Position numbers and translations under genes: made by a program. Of a stretch of DNA of 64,000 bases, positions 54,378-63,616 are shown one piece after another. Below the pieces are notes generated by a model that made no database searches, was not told the DNA's origin, and saw only the letters and a program-made list of their open reading frames with translations. Each line of letters opens with the position of its first letter. Positions within the stretch are counted from its first letter, which is position 1. This DNA comes from Kaistella chaponensis (GTDB taxonomy: Bacteria; Bacteroidota; Bacteroidia; Flavobacteriales; Weeksellaceae). The DNA is taken from positions 1 to 64,000 of the forward strand of contig NZ_FTOI01000013.1 of NCBI RefSeq assembly GCF_900156725.1, read 5' to 3'.

Positions 54378-56371
54378 CCGTTTTTATCCTTAGCAGTTTC
54401 ATTAACAATTAACTCTACTTCCTTATTTATTTTCCGGAAGTTGGTCATCAGTACTTCTTCCTTTCTGTTATTTCCTTTTTTATCAAGGAATGAGTAATAA
54501 TCAGGCAATGCAACATAATTACCTTCCTCCTTTTTAATGCCGACCATATCAAGATTAATCTTGCCACTAATCGCAGATGTTTTATATTCGTCGGTGTTGT
54601 TTTCTTCGCCTTGAGCAATCATTCCCACCATTTCTCCGGTTTTAAGTGCTGCTATTTTACCGGCAGGAATCATGAAATCCATTTTTTCATTAATGCTTGT
54701 AGAAGTACCTGTCTGAGAGATTGACTGGGAGTAACTTTTCTGCTTAATCTTTCCAAACATTTTCTCCATCCAGTCTAACGTATTTTTATCTCTGGCAGAT
54801 CCTGAAATAATATTTCCAACAATCGCCGAAATCGTATCTGCTACTTCCTTTTTGTAAAACTGACGCAACTGCGGAATTTCCTGCAGACCCAACAAAACCG
54901 CGATTTTATTACTTCTGGCTGTTGCTACTACATTGTCAATTTTATGAATGTAAATGGTTGGAAATTCGTCCGCAATAATTCCACCGGGCAAATTATGTTT
55001 GGAATTTATTAGCCGTAATGTTCTGTTTAAAACTGAAGAATACAGTGCAGAATTAATGTCTTGCGTTCCCGGATCAGAAGCCAAAATAATAATAGAAGGA
55101 TTGTCTTTATCTGTAATTTTTAATTCTACTTCATCACCCGAAAAAACCCAAAAACTTTCTTTAGTTGCTAGCCGGGAAAGAAATATTTTTAACGTCCCAA
55201 CTTGTCCTTCTAACTGATCAAATGCCTTATTATCATAAGCCGTTTTGAAGGGGGAAAGCAAAGAGAATATTTCTTCATTGGTAAAAAGTGTGTCAAAAAT
55301 ATCTTTATAACTCCTGTTCATAAAAGACAGGATGTGGGGTAAATCTGAATATTTTCCATTTTCAAATCGTGCAAAGAAATAGATACAGGAGGAGAGAAAA
55401 TTGATGGCTGATTGCGTAAAAAACGCTTCTGATCCGCCACCCGAACTCGAACCCCCTTTTTGCAGAGAGGAAACCATTGATTCTGCCATCTCCTGGGCTT
55501 CTGCTAAGGTTTGTATGTATTCTTTTTTAAACGGATTTACCCTCCTAGATTTTTCTACTTCGTTTAAATTGATGACATGGAATTCGTGGTTATAATTTGG
55601 ATCTTTATTTTTCTTTAGTAAATAGTGATAGTAGGCAATCTTGGCTAAATCTGGAAACTTGAAATCATAAATACAGAGACAAAAACCTTTATCAATCATT
55701 TGGCGAATGGCCGGATTAATGACTCCAAAAGATTTTCCTGAACCGGGCGTTCCAATGACCATCGTTCCTCTAAATGGGTTTATATTAATCCATCCTTTAT
55801 TGGTTTTCTTATTGAATCGAAACAAATAGGGAATATTAACTGACGTGTCCGTTTTTACCAACTGCTGATTTTGCGCAAAACTTTCTTCTTCAACATTCCA
55901 TCTATCTTTCCCCATTTTCTGCTGCATTAATTTTGAAATATTATCTGCACCAACTTGCGCCACCAATGCTCCTAAAAAGGATAAAAGTGTATAAATAATT
56001 TGATAGAAGTTTAAAGGCGGAATTATCTTTGGCAATTCATTGTTCCTTGCTTCCGAAATAATGAACAGAGAACTAAACATCAAGGCTAAGCCAACTATTA
56101 TTGGCAGAATAATTTGCTTTCCAATATTAAGATCAATTTTCTTCTTGGCTTTTGTTCCAATCGCGACCAGTCCTATTAAAATTATTGTGCAAATCTTTGC
56201 ATTCAAAGGTGGGTAAAATAGACCCATCTTAGAAAATTTTGTGAGGAGATCAGTGACAAATGGAATCTTTGCAGAAATAAAAAATAATGAAGCACAGTCC
56301 AGTAAAACGATGAAGTACACCATCTTTTGGAAAAAACTGTAAATCTTAATTTGATTCTGTTGTTCTTGCAT
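54374..56371 (-). CDS. Type IV secretion coupling protein (VirD4/TraD family)
   Basis: 665 residues. Four N-terminal membrane helices (about 15-145) are followed by a hexameric ATPase with Walker A GTPGSGKS (207-214), Walker B IIADEF (about 463-468) and later EIPQLRQFYKKEVADTIS typical of Bacteroidota coupling proteins. It would bring the relaxase-DNA complex to the channel. It lies 3' of TraN and 5' of the M23 gene within the same operon. Length is usual for the class. Confidence 0.88.
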   Translation of the reverse strand: MQEQQNQIKIYSFFQKMVYFIVLLDCASLFFISAKIPFVTDLLTKFSKMGLFYPPLNAKICTIILIGLVAIGTKAKKKIDLNIGKQIILPIIVGLALMFSSLFIISEARNNELPKIIPPLNFYQIIYTLLSFLGALVAQVGADNISKLMQQKMGKDRWNVEEESFAQNQQLVKTDTSVNIPYLFRFNKKTNKGWININPFRGTMVIGTPGSGKSFGVINPAIRQMIDKGFCLCIYDFKFPDLAKIAYYHYLLKKNKDPNYNHEFHVINLNEVEKSRRVNPFKKEYIQTLAEAQEMAESMVSSLQKGGSSSGGGSEAFFTQSAINFLSSCIYFFARFENGKYSDLPHILSFMNRSYKDIFDTLFTNEEIFSLLSPFKTAYDNKAFDQLEGQVGTLKIFLSRLATKESFWVFSGDEVELKITDKDNPSIIILASDPGTQDINSALYSSVLNRTLRLINSKHNLPGGIIADEFPTIYIHKIDNVVATARSNKIAVLLGLQEIPQLRQFYKKEVADTISAIVGNIISGSARDKNTLDWMEKMFGKIKQKSYSQSISQTGTSTSINEKMDFMIPAGKIAALKTGEMVGMIAQGEENNTDEYKTSAISGKINLDMVGIKKEEGNYVALPDYYSFLDKKGNNRKEEVLMTNFRKINKEVELIVNETAKDKNG

Positions 56372-56382
56372 TTTGCTTTCCT

Positions 56383-57279
56383 TTAAAAAGTATCAGCCTT
56401 CAAAATATCGGAATACTTAACGGTCATTTCTATGGCTCTGCCTGACAATTGTTCCTCCAATAGGCGTATTTTCATCACTTTACTGTTTGGGTAAGTGAAC
56501 TTTTTGAAAACATAAATATTCCGATAACTTTTTCTAAATTGTTTCTGATTGTACAATTGGTAAACTGGAATTAATGCGATACTTTGGTTGTTTGTTGCCT
56601 TGTAGATCTTTTTATCTTCTACTGAAAATTTTAAGTCGTCGATATCGTATCCTAAGTTTGACGAATTGAGGAAAGTCATATCTAAAAACATGTAGTCATT
56701 CACGACGTACACATTATTAATCTGCATGGTCAGTTTTAAACTCTTCACCTCCCGCATTGGCTTGTTTACTATTTTTTGCCGCAGAATATTAAGCGAAAAT
56801 TTCTGCAGTTCAGTACTTGAGAAAGCCATTTTGGGATATTCTAGAGGTTGCATATCTTCCGGCTGTATTTGAATATTCGTTACTGCATCTCTTTTAAAAT
56901 CTAAATAATTGACTTTGTACTGCGCCATGTAAGATTGACAAACAATAGTGATGACACCCAAATCATCGATGTCAATATCCCTTTTGGTTGCAAGAGAATC
57001 TGAATCTGACACCTCAGTTATTTTAATCCTTGCAATATTTTCTGCCGGCAAATCGCCCGTTAAATTATTAGTAGATAAATCCACAAACTGAATCGGTTCA
57101 GGCGAAATGATATGAAGACTCACGCCCCTGGAAATTTCCAGATTGGTAAGATCTGTTACTCTTCTTTCCGCTGTTTCAGTTTGGGCAAAAGTTGATGCCG
57201 AAGAAAAAAGGAATATTCCACAAATCAGGTTCTTTATTGAATTTTTAATCATCGTTGTTTTTTTTAAGTTCTTTGTCAT
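56383..57279 (-). CDS. traN: Conjugative transposon TraN-like (DUF4138) protein
   Basis: 298 residues. A signal peptide about residues 12-33 is best read from the Met at residue 10 (MIKNSIKNLICG). The DUF4138 beta-rich body contains LTNLEISRGVSLHIISPEPIQFVDLS and VNDYMFLDMTFLN, with YRNIYVFKKFTYP near the end. TraN is an outer-membrane-associated part of the mating channel, comparable with VirB9. It overlaps traM by 35 bases if started upstream. Confidence 0.85.
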   Translation of the reverse strand: MTKNLKKTTMIKNSIKNLICGIFLFSSASTFAQTETAERRVTDLTNLEISRGVSLHIISPEPIQFVDLSTNNLTGDLPAENIARIKITEVSDSDSLATKRDIDIDDLGVITIVCQSYMAQYKVNYLDFKRDAVTNIQIQPEDMQPLEYPKMAFSSTELQKFSLNILRQKIVNKPMREVKSLKLTMQINNVYVVNDYMFLDMTFLNSSNLGYDIDDLKFSVEDKKIYKATNNQSIALIPVYQLYNQKQFRKSYRNIYVFKKFTYPNSKVMKIRLLEEQLSGRAIEMTVKYSDILKADTF

Positions 57280-58468
57280 TTATAAGATATAAGTAGGAGT
57301 TGTATTTCAGTTTCGCTTTATTTTGCCGTATCATGCTTGCGATAGTTTTAGAAGTTGAACTGAATAAGCTGGAAAAAAGGCTCGTAAAAAAACTTTCTCC
57401 GCCGCTATCCATTTGAGTTCCTTGAACAGAATTACTACCCATTTCGCGGAGCATTTCCCGAAAGTCACTTTGCGGAATATAAAGTCCCTGCATTCCGTCC
57501 ATATCAAAAACTGAAAGATTGACCGGCAAAATATTTCCGTCTTTTAAAATGGAGATTACATTGAGATTTACGCGCTGTAAGGAGAATCCTGAAATCTGAC
57601 CATAAAGGATAGTTCCCTTATTTATTTTATGCTTTCCAACATTAATGTCTTCAAGTAATCTAAATCTAATTCTGCTTCCCAAGTAACCTTTGTTGTTCTC
57701 GTCTATCACCGCTTTAATAAAACTATCACCGTTTTGCTTTGCGATTGAATTGAAACTTGGATTGAGCGTCGATTTATCTACGCGAAGTGTGGAATTAAGA
57801 AAAGCGGCCATCTTTTCTTTGTTCTTTTTTAATTTATTTTCGGCCGCAAGCGCGGATTGATATTCTGGATCTTTTGCTTTTTCGAGAGAATCAATCATCA
57901 ACATTTGTTTTTTCAACATTTTTACCGGATCACTTTCCACTTCATTTCTTGATGTTTCGAAACTATTTTGGTTGGCAGAGTTGGCATTCACATTTAATCC
58001 AGTTCCATTGCTTTCGTTATTAAGCATCCTGATCATTTCTGCGGAACGTTGAAAATCTTTCTCATCCGTATTTCTTTGAGACTTTTGGCTGTAATACGAT
58101 TCATTTCCCGCATTTCCAGTGGCGCGGTTATTCAGACTTCGTACGATTTTTAGCGAATCTATGTAGCGCTTCTGGGCGTCGTCCAGATTTTCAGAATAAT
58201 TCTGCAAACTGTCTTCATCTTTATCAATACCATCGAGCATAGATCGACCATCTCCTCTCTGGAATAAATCGTCATAGGCGGCGTTTTTTGAAAGAATAGA
58301 ATCCTGCGTTTCGCCCAAATTCAGAGACAAGTCTTGAGATATTTCTTCTGGTTGTTTCTCTTTATCCATATATTTTGTAGTCTGAAATCCGAGAAATAAA
58401 ATGACCGGTAATAGTATCAGAGGGAAAATATATTTAGGTTGTTTAAAATTAATTTTCTTAAAGTCCAT
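57245..58468 (-). CDS. traM: Conjugative transposon TraM-like protein
   Basis: 407 residues: one N-terminal membrane helix (about 12-30), a long Ser/Asn/Asp-rich periplasmic linker (about 40-215) and a beta-barrel C-terminal domain (VDENNKGYLGSRIRFRLLED, KGTILYGQISGFSLQRVNLN, FDMDGMQGLYIP). This is the VirB10-like bridge between inner and outer membrane. Adjacent to the small TraL-position gene and TraN in the usual tra order. Confidence 0.85.
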   Translation of the reverse strand: MDFKKINFKQPKYIFPLILLPVILFLGFQTTKYMDKEKQPEEISQDLSLNLGETQDSILSKNAAYDDLFQRGDGRSMLDGIDKDEDSLQNYSENLDDAQKRYIDSLKIVRSLNNRATGNAGNESYYSQKSQRNTDEKDFQRSAEMIRMLNNESNGTGLNVNANSANQNSFETSRNEVESDPVKMLKKQMLMIDSLEKAKDPEYQSALAAENKLKKNKEKMAAFLNSTLRVDKSTLNPSFNSIAKQNGDSFIKAVIDENNKGYLGSRIRFRLLEDINVGKHKINKGTILYGQISGFSLQRVNLNVISILKDGNILPVNLSVFDMDGMQGLYIPQSDFREMLREMGSNSVQGTQMDSGGESFFTSLFSSLFSSTSKTIASMIRQNKAKLKYNSYLYLINDKELKKNNDD

Positions 58469-58823
58469 TTTTTAATTTTTGATATTGGTTGAACAAGTAT
58501 TCTATCCGTAGACTGTCATTTTTAGATAATGGACCACCTTCTCTTTTCTTTTTTAATGATTGCAGTTCATTTACAATCACATTGATTTTTTGATCGTTTT
58601 TGTCCATGTCAGCTTTTATCTGATCACTTTCGGTGTACATGGTCGGAATCTTGTTAACGGTAGAAAGCTTGGGTTTAAAGAAGTAATATTGAATGAAAAT
58701 CAACCCAAAAGAAATCACCAAAACAACCATTACATACCGGTAAACTTTTTGCGGGTGCATGTAAATCCACTCCTTCAGTCGAAGTAGATTTTCTTTAATT
58801 GAATTATAGTTTAGTGTAAACAT
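58458..58823 (-). CDS. Small membrane protein between TraK and TraM (TraL position)
   Basis: 121 residues with a single helix (about 28-48, YVMVVLVISFGLIFIQYYF), a short cytoplasmic amphipathic start and a charged periplasmic coiled coil. It sits exactly where traL is found in CTnDOT-type systems, overlapping both neighbours slightly. I do not see a distinctive motif, so only the position supports the name. Confidence 0.6.
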   Translation of the reverse strand: MFTLNYNSIKENLLRLKEWIYMHPQKVYRYVMVVLVISFGLIFIQYYFFKPKLSTVNKIPTMYTESDQIKADMDKNDQKINVIVNELQSLKKKREGGPLSKNDSLRIEYLFNQYQKLKNGL

Positions 58824-59437
58824 TAGTAATTAGATTTTGCTTTGTTAGACAATTCACTGTTATCTAAAATCCTCCAGTTTCTCAATAGTACTCCATGCGG
58901 ATTGTTAGGACTTCGGATCATATCTTCAAAATTTCCTTCCGTAATTAACTTTCTGATTATTAAACTGTTTTTCCTATTGATCATTTGAGTGCCGTAATAG
59001 ATGAATTTTTTGTTAGCTAAATCCATTTTTATCGAATCATTGCGTACTGTAACAAGAGAATTTCCCGAGATTATCTGATTATAAAAACCTTTTTCTCTCA
59101 AATTGGTGTATTCTTTCTTTCCGCTATCATCAATGAGATAAAGTGACTTTTCAACATTTTCTTTTATGTATCTGTCGTCCGGTGCAAGTGTGAAAAATAA
59201 GCGATGAAACAATTCAATTTGAGATTTGTACTCAACAGGTCTGTTTAGAAGTTCATCAGTCTGTTTTACTAAAATCGGTACACCATTATCAATTACATAA
59301 AGTGATTTTCTGGAATCCTGGACTAGTTTATAGGCGAAAACAAATCCAACAATTACGATCAAAACAGCAAATAGAATTGAGGCTATCGAAACCGTTTTAT
59401 TGATTTTTATTTTTTGTTCTATATTTTTTACAAGCAT
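58823..59437 (-). CDS. traK: Conjugative transposon TraK-like protein (VirB8-like)
   Basis: 204 residues: helix about 18-40, then a periplasmic NTF2-like domain (SQIELFHRLFFTLAPDDRYIKENVEKSLYLID) and VRNDSIKMDLANKKFIYYGTQMI. TraK of Bacteroides elements is the VirB8 counterpart that helps assemble the channel. Order TraJ-TraK-(TraL)-TraM-TraN is kept. Confidence 0.85.
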   Translation of the reverse strand: MLVKNIEQKIKINKTVSIASILFAVLIVIVGFVFAYKLVQDSRKSLYVIDNGVPILVKQTDELLNRPVEYKSQIELFHRLFFTLAPDDRYIKENVEKSLYLIDDSGKKEYTNLREKGFYNQIISGNSLVTVRNDSIKMDLANKKFIYYGTQMINRKNSLIIRKLITEGNFEDMIRSPNNPHGVLLRNWRILDNSELSNKAKSNY

Positions 59438-59488
59438 TTTAAAGTGATTTCTGATTAGATAATAAGTTTGAAAAATTTGGTTTTAATC

Positions 59489-60712
59489 CTATTTTTTATT
59501 CATTTTATTTACTGATTTTGCAATTTCTCTCGCAGCCGTTATGGCACCTGCTGCGCCACCGGCGGCCGCTGCCGATGCTGCTCTTCCAACGCTTGCAACC
59601 GTTCCTCCTGCTGCTTTACCTTTGCTCATAATTCCAGCACCGCCTGCGGAAACAATTGAATCAGCGATTGACGGAACCATAAGAATTCCAATACCGGTTA
59701 TGATGTAAGCAACACAAGGAAAAAGCGCCGTGTACATCATTCCGCTGTTTTGTACATAAACCCGAAGCGTGTTCATATCTGCAACACCCGTTGAATCAAT
59801 AATAAGTGCGTATCGATCTAGTTCCATTTGATAACCCGACATGATGAGTTGTTGACCAATATTAATGATCGTGTAAGTGATGAAACTGTAGAGATTTATA
59901 TTGATGAATTTGGTGACCCAATTACTAAATGAATTTTCGAATCCCGGAATAAGTGACATTCCAATCGCAATGGGACCCAAAACCAACAAAACATAACTCC
60001 ATATTTTTTGAATAAAGAAAATAAGGTAAGTACAAACCCGAAGTATTGTTAAAGACACCGCTTCTATAATTTCAGATAGGGTTTTCTGGATTTTAAATTC
60101 CATTTTCATGTACCACTCTTTCGCAGGTGCAAGTAATTTGTCCACATCAATATCGAACCAACTGTCGTCTGCTTTTTTCTCCAGTTTATCTAAAGTTTCC
60201 TGTTTTGCTTCTTCCTCTGCCTGCGTTTTGATTAATACTTCTAATATTTGATTTTGCTTTTTAAACCGCTCTACGCGTAAATCATTTGCATCTTTCTCAA
60301 TATCTTGAAAAAGCGCAATTCCTGGTTCTGCAAGTGATTGTAGTGGGTATTGAATCATGCTTGTGAAAGCACCCCAATACATTAATATAAAAGCAATAAT
60401 TGTCGGACGAATCATTGGCGTGACCTCCCATGGTCTTGCTCCTTCCTGCATTTGCCAACCGAGATAACCCATATAACACAATGCTCCAAAACCACCGATT
60501 GCTTGTACTAACATTACAGCACCCGCAGATTGTGCAGCCATTGTAGTATCTAATTTTGTGAAGGCTTCCATAAACCATTTTTCAAATGCGCCGTCTCCTT
60601 TTAAAAATTGTAGTAGTTTGTTGTAACTTTCAGTATCACCTGTTTGTCCAAACACCACTGTCGGCAAAAGAAATAAGACAATACAGAAAATTAGAGTTAA
60701 GTGTTTTTTCAT
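59489..60712 (-). CDS. traJ: Conjugative transposon TraJ-like polytopic protein (VirB6-like)
   Basis: 407 residues with an N-terminal signal or first helix (about 4-23) and at least six more membrane helices (WQMQEGARPWEVTPMIRPTIIAFILMYWGAF region and several between 235 and 360). The C-terminus is Ala/Gly-rich (RAASAAAAGGAAGAITAA). Positions and aromatic pattern fit TraJ, the VirB6-like inner-membrane core. It starts three bases after the next gene upstream. Confidence 0.83.
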   Translation of the reverse strand: MKKHLTLIFCIVLFLLPTVVFGQTGDTESYNKLLQFLKGDGAFEKWFMEAFTKLDTTMAAQSAGAVMLVQAIGGFGALCYMGYLGWQMQEGARPWEVTPMIRPTIIAFILMYWGAFTSMIQYPLQSLAEPGIALFQDIEKDANDLRVERFKKQNQILEVLIKTQAEEEAKQETLDKLEKKADDSWFDIDVDKLLAPAKEWYMKMEFKIQKTLSEIIEAVSLTILRVCTYLIFFIQKIWSYVLLVLGPIAIGMSLIPGFENSFSNWVTKFININLYSFITYTIINIGQQLIMSGYQMELDRYALIIDSTGVADMNTLRVYVQNSGMMYTALFPCVAYIITGIGILMVPSIADSIVSAGGAGIMSKGKAAGGTVASVGRAASAAAAGGAAGAITAAREIAKSVNKMNKK

Positions 60713-60715
60713 GAT

Positions 60716-61540
60716 TTAAAATTTATTATGGTATTCAATCATTATTTTTTGCGCGATTTGTACATCTACAGAATTCCAGTCGGTTCCTAATTTCGTTTTT
60801 GACATTGTCAGCAATTTTTTATAGTCGAGAAATAAATTATTTTTTTGATCAAAAGCCCTTAACTGATTTTTAAAATTTCTCCAACCGATTAGGGTTTCAT
60901 GGTACATCAGAAATCGTTTTCCGCGGGGCATGTCCATCGTACGTGAATTTTTGTATTGATCTTTAAGTAGTGCTAATTGTTTTTCAAGGTGCGCAATACC
61001 ACCGTTTGCCAACATATTCTGATAAGTTTTATCATCCTTTAATTGCCATTGAATATAATTTTGAGGTTTCTCTGCAAAGTCATTTAAAGGTTTGAGCATT
61101 TTTTTATAATAGAGCAACCATAGTGGATCTGCTGCTACAGTTGCTGAAGTCCAGTGTGCTAAATCCTGCACATTTCTAGTATACAGAGTATCTACTTGTA
61201 TTTTAATTTTTTCCGCTTCTTTTCTTTGTAATTCCAATTCGACAAGTCTTTGAACTTCAAGACCGGTTGATTTTAATGGACGGATATCTGCTCCGTCTTT
61301 ATAATCTCTATTTCTCGCTGGAGCGAGCCAACCCCAAACAGTCGCATAAGCGAAATTGGTTTGAACCCCTAAAAAATATTTTGGATAGGGTCGGAAATCT
61401 CCCCAAGATTCAAACACCATTCTCTTATTGTGCGCAACAATTGAAGGATCGTTCAGTTTTTTCACTTGTCCAAAGACACCAACCGTAGTGCAGGAAAAAA
61501 GTGCTAATAGAAATGTTTTTATAAATTTTTTTTTCATCAT
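60716..61540 (-). CDS. Secreted conserved transfer-region protein (DUF5045-like)
   Basis: 274 residues with a signal peptide (about 1-25, ending VFGQ). Conserved-looking blocks include KRMVFESWGDFRPYPKYFLG, WGWLAPARNRDYKDGADIRPL and MPRGKRFLMYHETLIGWRNFKNQLR. It is mostly helical. Proteins like this precede traJ in Bacteroidota transfer operons; the DUF5045 label is from memory of that arrangement. Function is unknown, likely periplasmic channel assembly. Confidence 0.65.
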   Translation of the reverse strand: MMKKKFIKTFLLALFSCTTVGVFGQVKKLNDPSIVAHNKRMVFESWGDFRPYPKYFLGVQTNFAYATVWGWLAPARNRDYKDGADIRPLKSTGLEVQRLVELELQRKEAEKIKIQVDTLYTRNVQDLAHWTSATVAADPLWLLYYKKMLKPLNDFAEKPQNYIQWQLKDDKTYQNMLANGGIAHLEKQLALLKDQYKNSRTMDMPRGKRFLMYHETLIGWRNFKNQLRAFDQKNNLFLDYKKLLTMSKTKLGTDWNSVDVQIAQKIMIEYHNKF

Positions 61541-61575
61541 TGTGTTTAAATTTTATTTGAAATGATCTGCATCAT

Positions 61576-62250
61576 TTAGTCTAGTGATAGAATAAATTTG
61601 TACTTTTCGATAATTCCCTTCACAATCATTCTATCTAAATTGACATACGTATTAATGGTTGGGATCTGATAGATAAAAGGAATTTTCTTAGCGTTTTTCA
61701 GTCTAATTTTTATGCAGATTAAATACCCATTAATCATTTGTGCCTTAGTCGATAGGTTTTGAATCAATATTTGTCTGTCATAAGGATCGATTAAAAAATC
61801 ATTTTCTTCATGCAGAATATCATTCGTTAGTTCTGATTGCATTTTCAAAAGCTCCTGCGCTGCACCGATGTAAAATCTATTCAATAAAATGGCATATTCA
61901 GGATATTGTGCAGTGAGAGACAAGACATCATTTGCATTGACGCCGATTTGGCCAAAGGTTTTTGACAAATAATACAATTGCTTTCCCTGCCTTATGGCAG
62001 CATTTACATTGGTGAGTTTGTCATAAATGAAATTTTGAATGGCAACGATTTGTGCTAACTTTTGATTGATTTCATCATACGTTTTCTTCTGTTTTTCATA
62101 GGAGTTTAAATAAGATTCATTGCTCGCCAAACGCACTGCTTGGTTTTTGGTTAATTGAATTAGTAGTTTATCATTATAGACAACAGTTTGAGCGTTCAAC
62201 TTTAAAAAAGCAATGGAAACGATTATGGAAAAGAGTAATATGTTTTTCAT
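61576..62250 (-). CDS. Secreted helical transfer protein, tandem paralogue 3
   Basis: 224 residues, signal peptide (about 1-20, ending LNAQ), long helices (YEKQKKTYDEINQKLAQI, SELTNDILHEENDFLIDPYDRQ) and the shared end INTYVNLDRMIVKGIIEKYKF. The end and helical layout match the two genes upstream (62260, 62954). The pattern resembles VirB5/TrbJ-like pilus-tip or assembly proteins, but sequence similarity to those is not evident by eye. Confidence 0.6.
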   Translation of the reverse strand: MKNILLFSIIVSIAFLKLNAQTVVYNDKLLIQLTKNQAVRLASNESYLNSYEKQKKTYDEINQKLAQIVAIQNFIYDKLTNVNAAIRQGKQLYYLSKTFGQIGVNANDVLSLTAQYPEYAILLNRFYIGAAQELLKMQSELTNDILHEENDFLIDPYDRQILIQNLSTKAQMINGYLICIKIRLKNAKKIPFIYQIPTINTYVNLDRMIVKGIIEKYKFILSLD

Positions 62251-62259
62251 AAAATCAAG

Positions 62260-62937
62260 TTAAAAATGACTGATGATCTGTTCTACAATCTGTTTGTCTT
62301 TATTGATATAATTAAGAATCACAAATTTTGTCCATTCCACTTTTCGCTTTATATCTCGAACTTTCATTAACATGAAAAGAGAATCTCTTCTCAAGTTTGT
62401 CACTTCTCCCAATGCGTATTCCAGTAATAATTTTCTTTCTGCTTTCTCCATTTGGTTTATAGCGCCGTAAGAAATCACGATACCTGAAAGTAATCTCACA
62501 ACCATTTGCATATCATCTACAAACTTGATTTGGGCAGGTAATACCACAACCAAAGAATAAGGAGCAGTTTCGATTTCAGTAATAATTTTCGTTTGAATAT
62601 CTTGTATTTTCTGACTTTCCAAAAAAATGGCATAACCTGTAGGAATGGCTTGCATGGCAAAATCCACCAGTCGTAATCTCTCCTGAATTTTGGTCGTGGT
62701 TTCTTTAAATTTTTCCCACTGCTTTTTGTTTACTACTTCAGTGGTCAAATTAATATCCTGTCGATTTTTCATCGTTTTTTGTCGGTCGTTCTCTTCCATG
62801 GTATGACGGATCTCTTGATTCATCATTGGAAAAGACACGTTTTCTTTTTGCCATGGCGGAGTTGTATTCCCACCCGAAGATGTTAAAACCACGTAAACTG
62901 CAGGTAAAATAATGGAAAGAATCAATCTCTTTTTCAT
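62260..62937 (-). CDS. Secreted helical transfer protein, tandem paralogue 2
   Basis: 225 residues with an N-terminal membrane or signal segment (MKKRLILSIILPAVYVVLTSSG). Helical, Gln/Lys-rich body (KKQWEKFKETTTKIQERL, FLESQKIQDIQTKIITEI) and closing FVILNYINKDKQIVEQIISHF. It lies between its two paralogues with gaps of 9 and 16 bases. The leader looks less like a cleavable signal than in the neighbours. Confidence 0.6.
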   Translation of the reverse strand: MKKRLILSIILPAVYVVLTSSGGNTTPPWQKENVSFPMMNQEIRHTMEENDRQKTMKNRQDINLTTEVVNKKQWEKFKETTTKIQERLRLVDFAMQAIPTGYAIFLESQKIQDIQTKIITEIETAPYSLVVVLPAQIKFVDDMQMVVRLLSGIVISYGAINQMEKAERKLLLEYALGEVTNLRRDSLFMLMKVRDIKRKVEWTKFVILNYINKDKQIVEQIISHF

Positions 62938-62953
62938 GGCTTACTTTTTACGT

Positions 62954-63616
62954 TTAAAATCTATTTTTGTAAGTCCACATGATATTTTCAACAATACTTC
63001 TGTCTGTATTGATGTAGCCTTGAAAAGGATTGATTGATTGAAACCAACCCAATCTGATTGCCCGCTCAATATTTAGTTTTGTGGCAAGCAACCAGATTTT
63101 GAGCATCGTAACATTTTGTGAAACTGAAAAAAGCAGTTTGTACCGATCACCTGCTGTCGCAAGATTTAATTCTCCAGGTTTTAATAGGTCAGTTACATCG
63201 GTGGTCAATTTTATGACCTGCTCATATGCTTTTTGGGTTGCCTTAACACCAAAAACTGCATATTGAGGTTTGTCACTTGTCAATTCTAAAATATCGCTTG
63301 AATATTGTAAACATCGGTCTAAATCATTATAAATACTCACAACCTGTACTCCATTTTTTAAAGTTCCAGATACTTCATTTAAACCTTTTAATACTTTATT
63401 TTGAATATTATTTGCGACCGCCATTTGTGTGCTGACCCAAGTTTGAGCCTGCTGTAATTTGGTCTGTTGCTCAATCGTTTTTTCCTGTTGATTTTCTAAA
63501 TTATCAGAATATAATTTAAGAGCGAGTGTGGTAGTCACATCGATGTACGTGTTTTGCGCAAAGGCAGAACTCCCGACCAATAAGAATATAGAGACACTAA
63601 ACTTTTTCATATTCAA
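62954..63616 (-). CDS. Secreted helical transfer protein, tandem paralogue 1
   Basis: 220 residues, signal peptide (about 1-20, SSAFAQN), helical body with QQEKTIEQQTKLQQAQTW and a closing GYINTDRSIVENIMWTYKNRF. It begins within the last bases of the traG gene (overlap 20 bp), so it is co-translated. First of three related proteins; a VirB5-like role is proposed from location after the VirB4 ATPase and from helical build. Confidence 0.6.
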   Translation of the reverse strand: MNMKKFSVSIFLLVGSSAFAQNTYIDVTTTLALKLYSDNLENQQEKTIEQQTKLQQAQTWVSTQMAVANNIQNKVLKGLNEVSGTLKNGVQVVSIYNDLDRCLQYSSDILELTSDKPQYAVFGVKATQKAYEQVIKLTTDVTDLLKPGELNLATAGDRYKLLFSVSQNVTMLKIWLLATKLNIERAIRLGWFQSINPFQGYINTDRSIVENIMWTYKNRF

